Part shown: positions 26,773 to 35,525 of the stretch, one piece after another | How the letters are laid out: the number at the start of each line of letters is the position of its first letter | Numbering within the stretch: position 1 is the stretch's first letter | Assembly: GCA_003153295.1 (NCBI GenBank) | Contig: PLXY01000010.1 | Location: 1-64,000, forward strand | DNA length: 64,000 nucleotides | Direction of reading: 5' to 3' | DNA from: Parachlamydiales bacterium | Lineage (GTDB): Bacteria; Chlamydiota; Chlamydiia; Chlamydiales; Rhabdochlamydiaceae | Program-made: the position numbers and the translations under genes | The notes under the pieces: generated by a model | Databases searched by the model: none | Told to the model about the DNA's origin: nothing | The model's input: the letters and a program-made list of their open reading frames with translations, nothing else

Positions 26773-28101
26773 TTAATTGAGATTAAGTTCAGCGATTTGG
26801 ATTTGAGATTTTCCTTCTTTCTCGGTGACCCAAGAAACCACTCCCAATCCTTTTTCATTCACATCAAATGATGGGAAATATGATTTTTGTCCTGGAGGGG
26901 ATAAGATAGCCGTCGAACCTTTCTGTGTTGAAGTTTCTAGAATAGCTCCATGCACCTCAGCTCCTCCCTTAGTATCGACTTCATCCCAAACTACAACAAA
27001 TTTACCTCCTGATTTTTTAAGAACAAGTCGATGATTATATTTAGTGGGACTAGAAATAGCTTTAGGCAAAGACCAAGGCTCACCTACAAGCTTATAAGCG
27101 CCATAGATCACACAACCCTTCTTTTCATTCATGACCCAGAGAGCAACCACATTCCCCTGCTCATCGATCAGAATATTCGGTTTGCTGCGAGTGGAAAGGG
27201 TATCCGTTGACCCAAAAAGTTCAATGGGCTCCTGCCACTTTCCATTCACACTGAGAATCGCTTCGATGAAGCAAACAGAATCTGCTTTTCTGACCCAAAT
27301 TAAAGCTGCATTTTTTTGAGAGTTCATCGACCCTCTAAGATGGAAATACAACCATTTTTTTCGGAGTTTACAGATGGGGAAAAGATTTTCTTTTGTTTTA
27401 CCGTCTTTAATCCAAAGCCCTGCTAACTCCTTATAAGAAGAAGAAGAAGAGTTAAAATGGGTCGAAACAAAAAAGCGATCACCTAACTTATTAACAACCA
27501 ATTCATCTACAGATAGAAATTTTGAAGAACTATAAATAGGTCGAGAGATTTTATTTGCAGATTGATGCTGATATTGAAACATCCAGAGTGAATCATCTTT
27601 CTCATAATCAAAGGGATCTTCATCTCGTATACCTGCATAGAGAATATTTCCTTGAGGATCAAAAGCCCCCGCAAAGGCTGTTTTAAAGTTATCTTCCGGT
27701 CTTACGACATCAACCACATCCGACCAAGATCTATTTTTTTCTTTTTTTATGAACTGAAGAAATGTTTTTTTAGCAGGGGCTTTTTCAAGTTTTCCACCCA
27801 AAAAGACATTTCCTTCAATATCCATAAAAACTCTCTGCAGAGAAATTTCTCCTCCCGACCATGGAATGATGGAAGGGACAGACCACCCACTCTCCGTATC
27901 CCGTTCTATGTATTTGAGAGGTTCATGGGGATTGTCTATATTATCACGCCAAATGACCATGACATCTCCCTTCTCATTCAAAACTGTTGACAAAGGAGCG
28001 ATGATACTTTTTGCCTCAGCAATAATGATAGGATCAGAGCAGCTTAAAGCCCAGGTTTGACAAAGCCAAAGACTTAGAAATAGAGCAGTTTTTTTGATCA
28101 T
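26773..28101 (-). CDS. Secreted propeller-like repeat protein, second of three paralogues
   Basis: The 442-residue product has a signal peptide (MIKKTALFLSLWLCQTWA) followed by LSC, matching its two neighbours at the same place. Repeats of the NEKGDVMVIWR, DIEGNVFLGG, DPQGNILYAG, DEQGNVVALWV and NEKGLGVVSWV type recur about every 50 residues. AAAAGGATTTT precedes the ATG. It is 10 bp from the first and 14 bp from the third paralogue, forming one operon made by tandem duplication. Sequence between paralogues has diverged well, so the duplication is old. Confidence 0.7.
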   Translation of the reverse strand: MIKKTALFLSLWLCQTWALSCSDPIIIAEAKSIIAPLSTVLNEKGDVMVIWRDNIDNPHEPLKYIERDTESGWSVPSIIPWSGGEISLQRVFMDIEGNVFLGGKLEKAPAKKTFLQFIKKEKNRSWSDVVDVVRPEDNFKTAFAGAFDPQGNILYAGIRDEDPFDYEKDDSLWMFQYQHQSANKISRPIYSSSKFLSVDELVVNKLGDRFFVSTHFNSSSSSYKELAGLWIKDGKTKENLFPICKLRKKWLYFHLRGSMNSQKNAALIWVRKADSVCFIEAILSVNGKWQEPIELFGSTDTLSTRSKPNILIDEQGNVVALWVMNEKKGCVIYGAYKLVGEPWSLPKAISSPTKYNHRLVLKKSGGKFVVVWDEVDTKGGAEVHGAILETSTQKGSTAILSPPGQKSYFPSFDVNEKGLGVVSWVTEKEGKSQIQIAELNLN

Positions 28102-28110
28102 AAAATCCTT

Positions 28111-29400
28111 TTAATCTATGTTGAGTTCAGCTACTTGGATAGCGTCCCTTTCTTCTTCAGTTATAGTCCAAGTCACGATGCCTTTTCCTTTGGAGTTGAA
28201 GACAAAAGAAGGTGACGTGCATTTCTGCTGAAGCGGAGACAGAGTAGCATTCGACCATTGTTGAGTCGTTGTTGAAAAAACTGCCCCTTGAATGATCTTT
28301 TGAGATTCCTCCCAGAGAAGAATAAAATTTCCGACATGATCAATTCCTAATTTGAGATCACTAACATCTTTTGTTGGATAAGATAAAGAGACAGGTGTGA
28401 TCCAAGCTTGCCCTTGAGGTTTATAAGCGGCAAAAACAACCATTTTCCCATTTTCGAAGGCATACCAAGCAGCAAGAACATTCCCTTGGTCGTCCAAAGC
28501 AATTTCAGCATTATAGAATTCTGCTCTAGAGCCGCCCATATTCATTGGAGCTGACCATTGAGAATCGGTATACAAGATCACTAGAAGGGTTTTTTGTGCT
28601 GTTTCAAAATCATTATTCTGCACAATGAAAGCAAGATCCCCAGAGCCGTTCATCACTGCTTTGACAGAATCGACATGCTCGTATTTTCCATTCGCATAAA
28701 AAATATTGATAATATCCGTTGAGGGAGACCATGTCTGACCCTCGAGCAGCCAAGCTCCTTGCAACCCAAAGTGTTTTTTGTTTTCGGATTGGTCTTTGAG
28801 CCAGCAGGCAAAGACTTTTCCTTGTTTATTCGTGATCAAATGGGAGTTGTGATGATAGATCGATATGTCGGAAAGGTTATGAAAGATTTTTTCACCTGAA
28901 GGAAAGTAGTGAAGGACCCGAGCCTGCAAAGACGCCGGATGAGTTCCTAAAAAAATAACCTGATTATCGGGTCTGAACGCAGCTTGAGGACTGATAATAT
29001 TATCTTCGGGACCTAGGACATCTAGCAGAGGAGACCACGCCATTCCTTGCTTTTTTTGGACACATTTATAAAAGATTTGATTTTGTTTCTCGACTTCCCA
29101 GCAGGCGGAGATACAGCCTTCGGAGTCGATAAAAGATTCGCCTTTCCAGACGATCTCTTCTACTCCCAATGCAGCTGGTTCTGTCCATGTTTTTTCGGGT
29201 ATCCGTGTCGCTGCATATATTTTCTCTCCATCTTCTTGACTCGTGAGCCAAAAAACAACCGCGTCCCCTTTCTCATTGATCGCAATCAATTCTAGATCAT
29301 TCGCATCTTGACCCGGCAGTGAAAGCGTCACGGGTTTTGAACAACTTAAGGCTAAAGCTTGACTGCTTAATAAAAGGCTTAGGCTGAGAATGATTTTCAT
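28111..29400 (-). CDS. Secreted propeller-like repeat protein, first of three paralogues
   Basis: The ATG at 29400 with TAGGAG upstream gives a clean signal peptide (MKIILSLSLLLSSQALA, then LSC); a frame extension to 29529 lacks such support. The 429-residue product has the same repeat core as the two following genes (NEKGDAVVFWL, DSEGCISACW, NKQGKVFACWL, DDQGNVLAAWY, NSKGKGIVTW). It is first in the operon, so its upstream region probably holds the promoter for all three. A shared Cys right after the signal peptide might form a disulfide or be a lipid site, but the lipobox is poor. Confidence 0.7.
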   Translation of the reverse strand: MKIILSLSLLLSSQALALSCSKPVTLSLPGQDANDLELIAINEKGDAVVFWLTSQEDGEKIYAATRIPEKTWTEPAALGVEEIVWKGESFIDSEGCISACWEVEKQNQIFYKCVQKKQGMAWSPLLDVLGPEDNIISPQAAFRPDNQVIFLGTHPASLQARVLHYFPSGEKIFHNLSDISIYHHNSHLITNKQGKVFACWLKDQSENKKHFGLQGAWLLEGQTWSPSTDIINIFYANGKYEHVDSVKAVMNGSGDLAFIVQNNDFETAQKTLLVILYTDSQWSAPMNMGGSRAEFYNAEIALDDQGNVLAAWYAFENGKMVVFAAYKPQGQAWITPVSLSYPTKDVSDLKLGIDHVGNFILLWEESQKIIQGAVFSTTTQQWSNATLSPLQQKCTSPSFVFNSKGKGIVTWTITEEERDAIQVAELNID

Positions 29401-29544
29401 TTTTTTTCTCCTACAAGTGAGAGACGTGCAAAAGATTATAGATAAGTTAATCTTTGCAGCCACTGAAAAGATTTTCAATTTGCTAATTATTTCTGCAGCA
29501 TTTACATAAGTGAACAAGAAGATGAACATTTAAAGGAGTTATTC

Positions 29545-29790
29545 ATGGCTAAGAAAAAAGCAAAAAAAAGTAAACCCGCTAAAAGAAAAGCTACTAAGAA
29601 AACAACTGGCATGAGAGCTAGGATCAAATGCCCGATGTGCAAATGCAGCGGCATGGTATCAATGCCTAAAAAAAGCTGTAAGTCATCATGTAAATGTCCG
29701 GGCTGCAAAGAGACGATCGAAGCAGATAAGTGCTGTATTCTCTGTGATTATAGCGATAAGCCTTGCCACGGCTGTAAAGACAAGAAGTAA
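29545..29790 (+). CDS. Small Lys/Cys-rich protein: histone-like N-terminus, zinc-knuckle-like C-terminus
   Basis: The 81-residue product has AAAGGAG eight bases before the ATG. The first 27 residues are almost all Lys, Ala, Thr, Arg and Pro (MAKKKAKKSKPAKRKATKK), like chlamydial histone-like proteins Hc1/Hc2. Residues 28-81 hold ten or so cysteines in CPMCKC, CKSSCKCPGC, CCILC and CHGC arrangements that could bind two zinc ions. The combination suggests a nucleic-acid-binding protein. It is a monocistron with its own terminator. No named family is certain. Confidence 0.8.
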   Translation: MAKKKAKKSKPAKRKATKKTTGMRARIKCPMCKCSGMVSMPKKSCKSSCKCPGCKETIEADKCCILCDYSDKPCHGCKDKK

Positions 29791-29796
29791 ACTCTC

Positions 29797-29825
29797 AACC
29801 TATCCTTTAAAAAGGATAGGTTTAT
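29797..29825 (+). terminator. Rho-independent terminator after the Lys/Cys-rich gene
   Basis: AACCTATCCTTT and AAAGGATAGGTT form a 12-bp perfect stem with a minimal loop, followed by T residues. It starts 7 bp after the stop codon and reaches the stop codon of the convergent AmaP-like gene, so it may serve both strands. Confidence 0.8.
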
Positions 29826-30328
29826 CTAAGCTGAAACGTGAAGATAAAATCTCGCTTATATCCCAGCTGTTGTAGGATAAGGCTTCCGACTTCGGATTCG
29901 ACTTCGGATAAAAGTTTTTGGGCTTCAGTCTCTTTCAGATTTGGCAGTTCAGCTACAAATTCTATTCTTTGATCTTTGTGCAAAACCACATCCGTCTTGA
30001 GTTTTTCTTGAGGATAACGGTCTTTCCAATATGACTCTAAGAGCGTCCTCAATAAAGCTTTCTCCACATGGACAGCGGGACTCATTCTAACTTGAAAATA
30101 GGCTTTGCGCTGTAAGAAATAAAAACCGATTCCTAAAATCAACGCGATAGCCAGCAGAAGTCCTCCTAGAGGAATAAAAAGATCATCCCGCTGGGCAATA
30201 AAAGCCGCACAGGTGAAACGAACATGCGGCGCCCAAGGGAGTGCGATAAAAAATAGACCGGTGCAGGCCATAACCAGCACTAAAAAAAACTGCATAGCTG
30301 AGAAGAGCAGGTTTTCTATTCTCATCAA
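29822..30328 (-). CDS. AmaP-like membrane protein paired with Asp23 protein
   Basis: The 168-residue product has two membrane segments (about 8-33 and 50-71) and a cytosolic C-terminal domain ending in VESEVGSLILQQLGYKRDFIFTFQL. This two-helix layout beside an Asp23 gene resembles the AmaP membrane anchor of Gram-positive bacteria. Its start overlaps the stop of the Asp23 gene by 4 bp (ATGA). The pairing supports a role in envelope stress, but the AmaP assignment is by layout and is tentative. Confidence 0.6.
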   Translation of the reverse strand: MMRIENLLFSAMQFFLVLVMACTGLFFIALPWAPHVRFTCAAFIAQRDDLFIPLGGLLLAIALILGIGFYFLQRKAYFQVRMSPAVHVEKALLRTLLESYWKDRYPQEKLKTDVVLHKDQRIEFVAELPNLKETEAQKLLSEVESEVGSLILQQLGYKRDFIFTFQLR

Positions 30329-30768
30329 AATTCTTCGGAATAGCTAGCGGCCTTAGAATCGCTTGTCACGGCTTCCATCAGAGCTGTTTTTGTAATTAGG
30401 TTCTTGAAGACCACGTGTACTAAACTCACATGAAGCCCTGTCAAACGGGAAAGTTCTTGAGTCACTTTCATGTGGATCTCATCGGCTTTGTCCGGGATGC
30501 AGACGCCATAAGCCACGTTCACTTCCAGCTTGACGCTGATCGAGTGATTTTTTTGTTCCTGTTCCACAGAAATACCTGTGATCCTTTCGGCAGGCTCCCT
30601 TCCAAAAAGGCTGTCGATAAGATTTCCTTCTACCAGCGCAATTCCGTCAATCCGGAGCAGACATTGGACGACAATGGATTGAAAAACCTTCGTCTCAATA
30701 TCTCGCACATACGTGGTTTCTGGAAGCTCAACTTCTTTCGTGTCGATTTGTTTTAATGGATTGTGCAT
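30325..30768 (-). CDS. Asp23/Gls24 family envelope stress protein
   Basis: The 147-residue product has the Asp23 pattern: ETKVFQSIVVQCLLRIDGIALVEG at the N-terminus, ISVKLEVNVAYGVCIPDKADEIHMKVTQEL in the middle and LTGLHVSLVHVVFKNL near the end. No signal peptide or membrane segment is present, so it is cytosolic and likely held at the membrane by the overlapping downstream gene. Asp23 proteins are linked to cell envelope homeostasis. Confidence 0.8.
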   Translation of the reverse strand: MHNPLKQIDTKEVELPETTYVRDIETKVFQSIVVQCLLRIDGIALVEGNLIDSLFGREPAERITGISVEQEQKNHSISVKLEVNVAYGVCIPDKADEIHMKVTQELSRLTGLHVSLVHVVFKNLITKTALMEAVTSDSKAASYSEEF

Positions 30769-30853
30769 ATCAATACCCTCGTGTGGGTATTGTATCGAAG
30801 AAGATAATTAAATGAGAAGACCAAGAACGAAAAGTTCTTGGTCTTGGAAAGAA

Positions 30854-31159
30854 TTACCAGCTGGCTTTTATGATGCCAGGAATAAGACCTTGGTTAGCCA
30901 TTTCACGGAAGCAGAGACGGGACATCTTAAATTTACGGAGATATCCTCGTGCACGGCCTGTAAATTGGCACCGGTTGCGTAAGCGGGTAGGGGAAGAATT
31001 TTTAGGCAATTTATTGAGAGAAAGCTGAGCTGCAAGCCGCTCTTCATCACTTTTATTGAGATCTTTTACGATTTTTTTCAGTTCTTGTCTGCGATCCCAT
31101 TTCAGTTTTACGAGACGCTCGCGTCTTTTTTGTTTTGCAACCAAACTCTTTCTTGCCAT
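30854..31159 (-). CDS. rpsN: 30S ribosomal protein S14
   Basis: The 101-residue basic protein ([17 protein letters not shown] at the start, [21 protein letters not shown] near the end) is the long, zinc-free form of S14. Its ATG overlaps the rpmJ stop codon (TAATG), so translation is coupled. rpmJ-rpsN is the order in Chlamydia. Confidence 0.97.
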   Translation of the reverse strand: MARKSLVAKQKRRERLVKLKWDRRQELKKIVKDLNKSDEERLAAQLSLNKLPKNSSPTRLRNRCQFTGRARGYLRKFKMSRLCFREMANQGLIPGIIKASW

Positions 31160-31296
31160 TATTTCTTTCTCCCAGGACCTTTTTGACGTTGTTTTCTGTT
31201 AGGATCTGTTTTGTTAATTACATATACACGGCCTCTACGACGAACGATCTTGTCGCCCTTCGAAGGATCCGCCTTAATTGAAGCTCTGACTTTCAT
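31159..31296 (-). CDS. rpmJ: 50S ribosomal protein L36
   Basis: The real start is the ATG at 31296, with AAAGGATTTTTC upstream, giving 45 residues ([20 protein letters not shown]). The frame is open further upstream but without homology. The zinc-binding cysteines of classical L36 are absent, so it is the C-minus form, as in Chlamydia. It is divergent from rpmH with a 114-bp shared promoter region. Confidence 0.95.
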   Translation of the reverse strand: MKVRASIKADPSKGDKIVRRRGRVYVINKTDPNRKQRQKGPGRKK

Positions 31297-31357
31297 GAAA
31301 AATCCTTTATTTGTAGCAGTTATTGTAGTCGTGCCAGATATTTCTATGCAACAAGTT

Positions 31358-31387
31358 TTACTTGAGGGATTTAACCGGTTCAAGTAA
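31358..31387. promoter_or_regulatory. Inverted repeat in the rpmJ-rpmH divergent promoter
   Basis: TTACTTGA and TCAAGTAA are perfect 8-bp inverted arms separated by 14 bp, ending 23 bp before the rpmH start. The position suits an operator or a leader hairpin that controls rpmH-rnpA. No binding protein is suggested by the sequence. Confidence 0.35.
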
Positions 31388-31410
31388 GATATCCCTTTCG
31401 AGAAAAATTT

Positions 31411-31545
31411 ATGAAAAGAACATATCAACCTAGTAAAAGAAAACGTTCAAAGACATGCGGCTTTCGCAAGCGAATGAAAACCGCCAAGGGACGTCAAATT
31501 ATCAATCGACGACGGCGCGCCGGACGGAAGAAATTGTCAGCTTAA
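31411..31545 (+). CDS. rpmH: 50S ribosomal protein L34
   Basis: A 44-codon frame encodes [20 protein letters not shown] followed by the usual [24 protein letters not shown] end of L34. The protein is a small basic part of the large ribosomal subunit. CGAGAAAAATTT lies upstream as a weak ribosome binding site. The rnpA frame overlaps its second half in another phase, see the rnpA entry. Confidence 0.96.
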   Translation: MKRTYQPSKRKRSKTCGFRKRMKTAKGRQIINRRRRAGRKKLSA

Positions 31546-31874
31546 AGCTGCAATTTCCCAAGTCAAGACGGCTTCGCTCTCGTGATGAGTTTCGGCGTAT
31601 CAAAAAATACGGTAAAAGAATTACCGGGCGTATGGTTATTTTTGACATATTAAGTGAAAAATTTCCTTTTCGTCGTCTGGGACTCTCCGTGTCGAAACGT
31701 TTTGGCAATGCCCTGGCAAGAAACCGATTTAAGCGATTGGTCCGCGAGGCTTTCCGTATCCATCAATACTTGCTACCCCCTGGTCTCATTATCCATGTGA
31801 CACCCCGCCAAAATGGCCAAATGCCTACTTTTCAAGAAATTTTAGAAGACTTTAGTATACTGTATGCTAAATGA
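31455..31874 (+). CDS. rnpA: Ribonuclease P protein component, overlapping rpmH
   Basis: The conserved part begins [18 protein letters not shown] and includes the RNase P protein signature [30 protein letters not shown]. It binds the RNA subunit to mature tRNA 5' ends. The only in-frame ATG, GTG or TTG before the conserved region is the ATG at 31455, which would make the gene share 91 bp with rpmH and give a 31-residue extension. Otherwise translation would have to begin at a rare codon such as ATT (31533) or CTG (31548). Identity is firm; the start is uncertain. Confidence 0.9.
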   Translation: MRLSQANENRQGTSNYQSTTARRTEEIVSLKLQFPKSRRLRSRDEFRRIKKYGKRITGRMVIFDILSEKFPFRRLGLSVSKRFGNALARNRFKRLVREAFRIHQYLLPPGLIIHVTPRQNGQMPTFQEILEDFSILYAK

Positions 31875-33795
31875 TCAGCAGCGAAAAGCGATCCATACGA
31901 CCGAAGGGCGCGTTCTTATTCTCGCAGGGGCCGGCAGCGGCAAGACTAGCGTCATTACCCACCGCATCGCCCATCTCATTAAAAATTTAAATACTCATCC
32001 CACCTCGATTTTAGGGCTTACCTTCACCAATAAAGCAGCTGCAGAAATGCGAAAACGTGTTGCAAGTATGATCGATCCGGCCTTAGTGAAACAAATTACT
32101 CTTTGCACCTTTCATAGCTTCTGCATGCAGATTTTACGCAAAGAGATCCATCAATTGGGCTATACCCGCGATTTCAGCCTCTACGATGAGCGGGACGTCC
32201 GCCGTCTTTTAAACCACCTCGTCCGAGAAGAGCTCGGGGTCGATGGCGACCTTCCCTCCCTGGATCCTACCTATGAGGCTATTTCCCTCGCCAAGAACAA
32301 AGCCCATACGCCGGAAAATATGGAAGGCGACAACATGTCAAAACAACTTTATGGCCGCCTCCAAACCGTCATGCGGGCCTATAATGCCGTCGATTTTGAC
32401 AGCCTGCTTTTCCTGACGCTACAGCTCTTTGAAGAACATCCCGAAGTCCTCTCCAAATACCAGACTAAATTCCGCTATATCATGATCGATGAGTACCAAG
32501 ATACCAATCCGATCCAATACCGGCTGGCCAAACTTCTCAGCGCAAACCATAATAATTTATGCGTCGTGGGCGATGACGACCAAGCTATTTATGGATGGCG
32601 GGGCGCGGAGATAAAAAATATTTTACAATTTGAATCGGAAACTATTATCAAGCTGGAGCAAAATTACCGCTCGACTCCGACGATTTTAACAGCTGCTAAC
32701 ACCGTTATCCGCCACAACCAGCAAAGGCATATCAAAGAACTCTGGAGCTCTAAAGAACCGGGTGATCTTATCGAAGTTTTCAATGCGCCTAACGATCTAG
32801 ATGAGGCTGCGGCCGTTGTCATGCGTATGATTGCCTATAATAAAAACCATAAAATTCCCTGGAGCGAGATGGCGATTTTATACCGCTCCAATCTCTTAGC
32901 CCGCCCCCTAGAACTTGCTCTGATGCAAGCCTCGTGGCAATCGCCAGGAGACAAAGAGACCGAATGGCGCCGCGGCATACCGTATCAGACTTTTGGCGGC
33001 ACCGAATTTTCTGAAAGAGCCGAGATCAAAGACCTCGCTGGCTACCTGCGGGTGATCGTGAATCCTCTAGACCAAGAAGCGATTTTGAGAATCATCAATG
33101 TCCCCCGCCGCGGCATCTCCGATCAAGCCCTGGATAAGATCACGCAGAAAAACCGTGATCAAAAATTACCTCTCTGGAAAGTCCTAAAGGAAGTTTCGGA
33201 ACTCGATGCCCTTTCTGATCGAGCTTTAAAAGGGATTCGCCATTTCATTGAGATCATAGAACAAGGTCAAAAGAAATTTGCCCAGCCTCCTTTTGATGAG
33301 GCGCTTCGCTGGCTCTTAGAGACTATCAACTATAAAAAAGCGATCGAAGAAGAAGTTAAAAGCGACAAAGCCCGTGAATATAAATGGGAGAACGTCGAGG
33401 CTTTTGTCCAAACCTCAAAAGAATTTTCCGATTTGCAAGAATTTTTAGGGACGATGGCATTGGATGACAATCAGTTTTCTCGTCGCCCAGAAGCAGGCCA
33501 TGACAACAAAGCCAGCCTTATGACCTTTCATAGTGCAAAAGGTCTAGAATTCACTGTTTGTTTTTTAGTCGGCCTCGAAGATCAAATCATGCCGCATGAA
33601 AAAAGCATGGCCGAAGGCGGCCTTGAAGAAGAACGGCGCCTCATGTACGTCGCCATGACCCGCGCTAAAAGACATCTTGTCCTTTCTATGGCCCGCCAAC
33701 GCAAGCGGTATGGGAAAGACGTCAATATGAACCCCTCTCGCTTTCTTTTTGAAATTCCAAAAGAACTGATTAAAGTTACCTCTTGGAAAGGTTGA
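31864..33795 (+). CDS. uvrD: ATP-dependent DNA helicase, UvrD/Rep/PcrA family
   Basis: The 643-residue SF1 helicase opens [28 protein letters not shown] (Walker A at 22-29). It has LTFTNKAAAEMRKRV, YIMIDEYQDTNPIQY (Walker B), GDDDQAIYGWRGA, LEQNYRST and, near the end, LMTFHSAKGLEF and EERRLMYVAMTRAK. It unwinds DNA in excision and mismatch repair. It overlaps the rnpA end by 11 bp. A second, diverged copy of its last 27 codons lies at 39127-39211, see the repeat entries. Confidence 0.95.
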   Translation: MLNDQQRKAIHTTEGRVLILAGAGSGKTSVITHRIAHLIKNLNTHPTSILGLTFTNKAAAEMRKRVASMIDPALVKQITLCTFHSFCMQILRKEIHQLGYTRDFSLYDERDVRRLLNHLVREELGVDGDLPSLDPTYEAISLAKNKAHTPENMEGDNMSKQLYGRLQTVMRAYNAVDFDSLLFLTLQLFEEHPEVLSKYQTKFRYIMIDEYQDTNPIQYRLAKLLSANHNNLCVVGDDDQAIYGWRGAEIKNILQFESETIIKLEQNYRSTPTILTAANTVIRHNQQRHIKELWSSKEPGDLIEVFNAPNDLDEAAAVVMRMIAYNKNHKIPWSEMAILYRSNLLARPLELALMQASWQSPGDKETEWRRGIPYQTFGGTEFSERAEIKDLAGYLRVIVNPLDQEAILRIINVPRRGISDQALDKITQKNRDQKLPLWKVLKEVSELDALSDRALKGIRHFIEIIEQGQKKFAQPPFDEALRWLLETINYKKAIEEEVKSDKAREYKWENVEAFVQTSKEFSDLQEFLGTMALDDNQFSRRPEAGHDNKASLMTFHSAKGLEFTVCFLVGLEDQIMPHEKSMAEGGLEEERRLMYVAMTRAKRHLVLSMARQRKRYGKDVNMNPSRFLFEIPKELIKVTSWKG

Positions 33796-33802
33796 AAAAA
33801 TG
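33709..33802 (+). repeat. uvrD 3' end, left copy of island-flanking repeat
   Basis: The last 27 codons of uvrD plus the first bases after the stop match 39127-39220 without gaps. I count 15 differences in 94 positions (about 84% identical). Within the coding part all but one change (Met to Thr) are silent. This copy forms the intact end of uvrD. Confidence 0.85.
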
Positions 33803-33803
33803 T

Positions 33804-35525
33804 CTAAAGCTCTCTTAATTTGAACCGTTTTTTGAAAACAAAAAGAGCGAGAAGAAGTAAGAGATCACAGCTAATAGCAAGAATATAAAAAAACGAACCG
33901 CCTTTTGCAAAACCATAGCTATGCAACCCTTTTCCCAAAATATAGTTCACTCCATACCAATTAAAAGTGATCCCTATAAATCCTAAAGAAGCTCCTAAAG
34001 CAAGGTTAGTGGGAGATATGCGGCGAAGATAATGTCCATGAATGAGGACTAAATAGAAAAAAACGGAGATGAAAGCCCAGCATTCTTTAGGATCCCATCC
34101 CCAAAATCTGCCCCAGCTTTGCATGGCCCAGACCCCCCCTAATAGGGTTCCGGCGATCAAGAGGACAGTTCCCACTAAAATTAAGCTTAAAAGGAATGTT
34201 GGTATACTCTGACTTTGTTCCTGGTCATCCTGTATGTGTAAAGTCTTAAAAAGATAGAAATGTCCTAAGATGGCAGCAATCAAAAAAGCCCCATAGCTTG
34301 CGCAAATAATAGGAACATGCGTCGATAACCAGAAAGGCGTATTTAAAATAGGAGGAAGCAAAGTTAGCTCATCCGAAAGTCCTAAAAATAAGGGCGCTGA
34401 AAAAAGCAGAGCATTTCCAGCTAAGATCAAAGCCCAAACAAGTGAATCTTTAACCCTCTTATAAAAAAAAAGGCTAAAAAAACTGATCACCCAAGGAACA
34501 TAGAGAAAAGTCTCGTATAAATTAGTCACAGGAGGTCTATGAAGGATATAGCAGCGTAGGATAATGAGCTGGGTCAGAAAAATGAACCCTAGAACGGAAC
34601 TCAGCGTGACTAGACGCGTAAAATTTTTACGAGTTTTAGAAAAACATATGAGCAGAGAAATAAAAGCCGCGGTTGCAAAAGAGAGGAGAGCACCCCATTT
34701 AAGAGGCAATCGATTATAAAATATCTCTGCTTTTAGTTGCCCCCTTGTCGGATAAGAAATGTCCTTACTATGAGAAGCGTTGGAGTGGTAAGATTTCCAC
34801 ACAGAAGAGATCCAATTTCCTAAAAGCCGCAGATCTTGATCTGATCCGAACTGTTTATATTGAGAAGAAGGGTTGAAGCCCTCTTCGTAGTAGGGAATAA
34901 GTTTTAAAAGAGAAGTGGGCAAGAAATCATGAAGTCTCAACGGCTCGAAGGCTTCGAATCCCCGTATTTCTGAATGAAGATTTAAAAAACTTTTCATGCT
35001 GAGTTGATCCAGCGATTCAAGAGTACGATAGAATGTTTGCGATTGAAAGTATTTCTTGAGTTCAAGAAAGCTAAAATGGGATTTTTCCAAATCCAACTTG
35101 AGCGTCTGTTTCAATGAAAGATCTTCAATATAAAATAAAGGAAAATGAGTCCACGGTTCATATCCCGTCATATGTATTTTCCAAAAAAATTCTACCGCAG
35201 AGTTTGTAGATAATTTTCCATGCGCTCGATGTTTATCGAGGAAAGATTGTCGCTTATATTTCTGAAAAAGCCATTCCCTTGCCATTGTCTCTAGAGGGCA
35301 ATACCTTCCTTTATAAAAGACAGGAAGTTCACTAAACGAAGAAGGGAGTTCATTGCTAGTATTGACAAAAGCAAGATAAAAACCGCTCAGGACCAATAAG
35401 ATAAAAAGTAGCGAAATAGCTCGATGAATCGCTGTTTTTACATCTTTCTTTTCGAACTGCTTGATGTATTCCAGGCCGATAAATTTATTCACGTACTTTG
35501 CCTTCGGCTCAATCTCTGGAGACAT
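33804..35525 (-). CDS. ccsA: CcsA/ResC-like cytochrome c maturation protein
   Basis: The 573-residue membrane protein has one N-terminal membrane segment (about 36-52), a periplasmic region of about 220 residues, then about eight membrane helices. The heme-handling WWD motif WGRFWGWDPKECWAF is in the C-terminal half, with conserved His residues in flanking helices (STHVPIICASYG, LIHGHYLRR, GKGLHSYG). It would export and present heme for attachment to cytochromes (System II). The extra N-terminal domain is larger than in plastid CcsA and may take the place of part of CcsB. It overlaps the upstream ResB-like gene by 37 bp. Confidence 0.8.
   Translation of the reverse strand: MSPEIEPKAKYVNKFIGLEYIKQFEKKDVKTAIHRAISLLFILLVLSGFYLAFVNTSNELPSSFSELPVFYKGRYCPLETMAREWLFQKYKRQSFLDKHRAHGKLSTNSAVEFFWKIHMTGYEPWTHFPLFYIEDLSLKQTLKLDLEKSHFSFLELKKYFQSQTFYRTLESLDQLSMKSFLNLHSEIRGFEAFEPLRLHDFLPTSLLKLIPYYEEGFNPSSQYKQFGSDQDLRLLGNWISSVWKSYHSNASHSKDISYPTRGQLKAEIFYNRLPLKWGALLSFATAAFISLLICFSKTRKNFTRLVTLSSVLGFIFLTQLIILRCYILHRPPVTNLYETFLYVPWVISFFSLFFYKRVKDSLVWALILAGNALLFSAPLFLGLSDELTLLPPILNTPFWLSTHVPIICASYGAFLIAAILGHFYLFKTLHIQDDQEQSQSIPTFLLSLILVGTVLLIAGTLLGGVWAMQSWGRFWGWDPKECWAFISVFFYLVLIHGHYLRRISPTNLALGASLGFIGITFNWYGVNYILGKGLHSYGFAKGGSFFYILAISCDLLLLLALFVFKKRFKLREL

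Noticed and set aside
28111-29529. 43-residue N-terminal extension of the first propeller-like protein
   Set aside because: The ATG at 29400 has TAGGAG and a clean signal peptide identical in layout to both paralogues; the extension would bury it.
29502-29708. Hydrophobic 68-codon frame opposite the Lys/Cys-rich gene
   Set aside because: It is the antisense image of a Lys/Cys codon-rich gene, which gives Leu/Phe/Ala runs by chance; the forward gene has a strong ribosome binding site and terminator.
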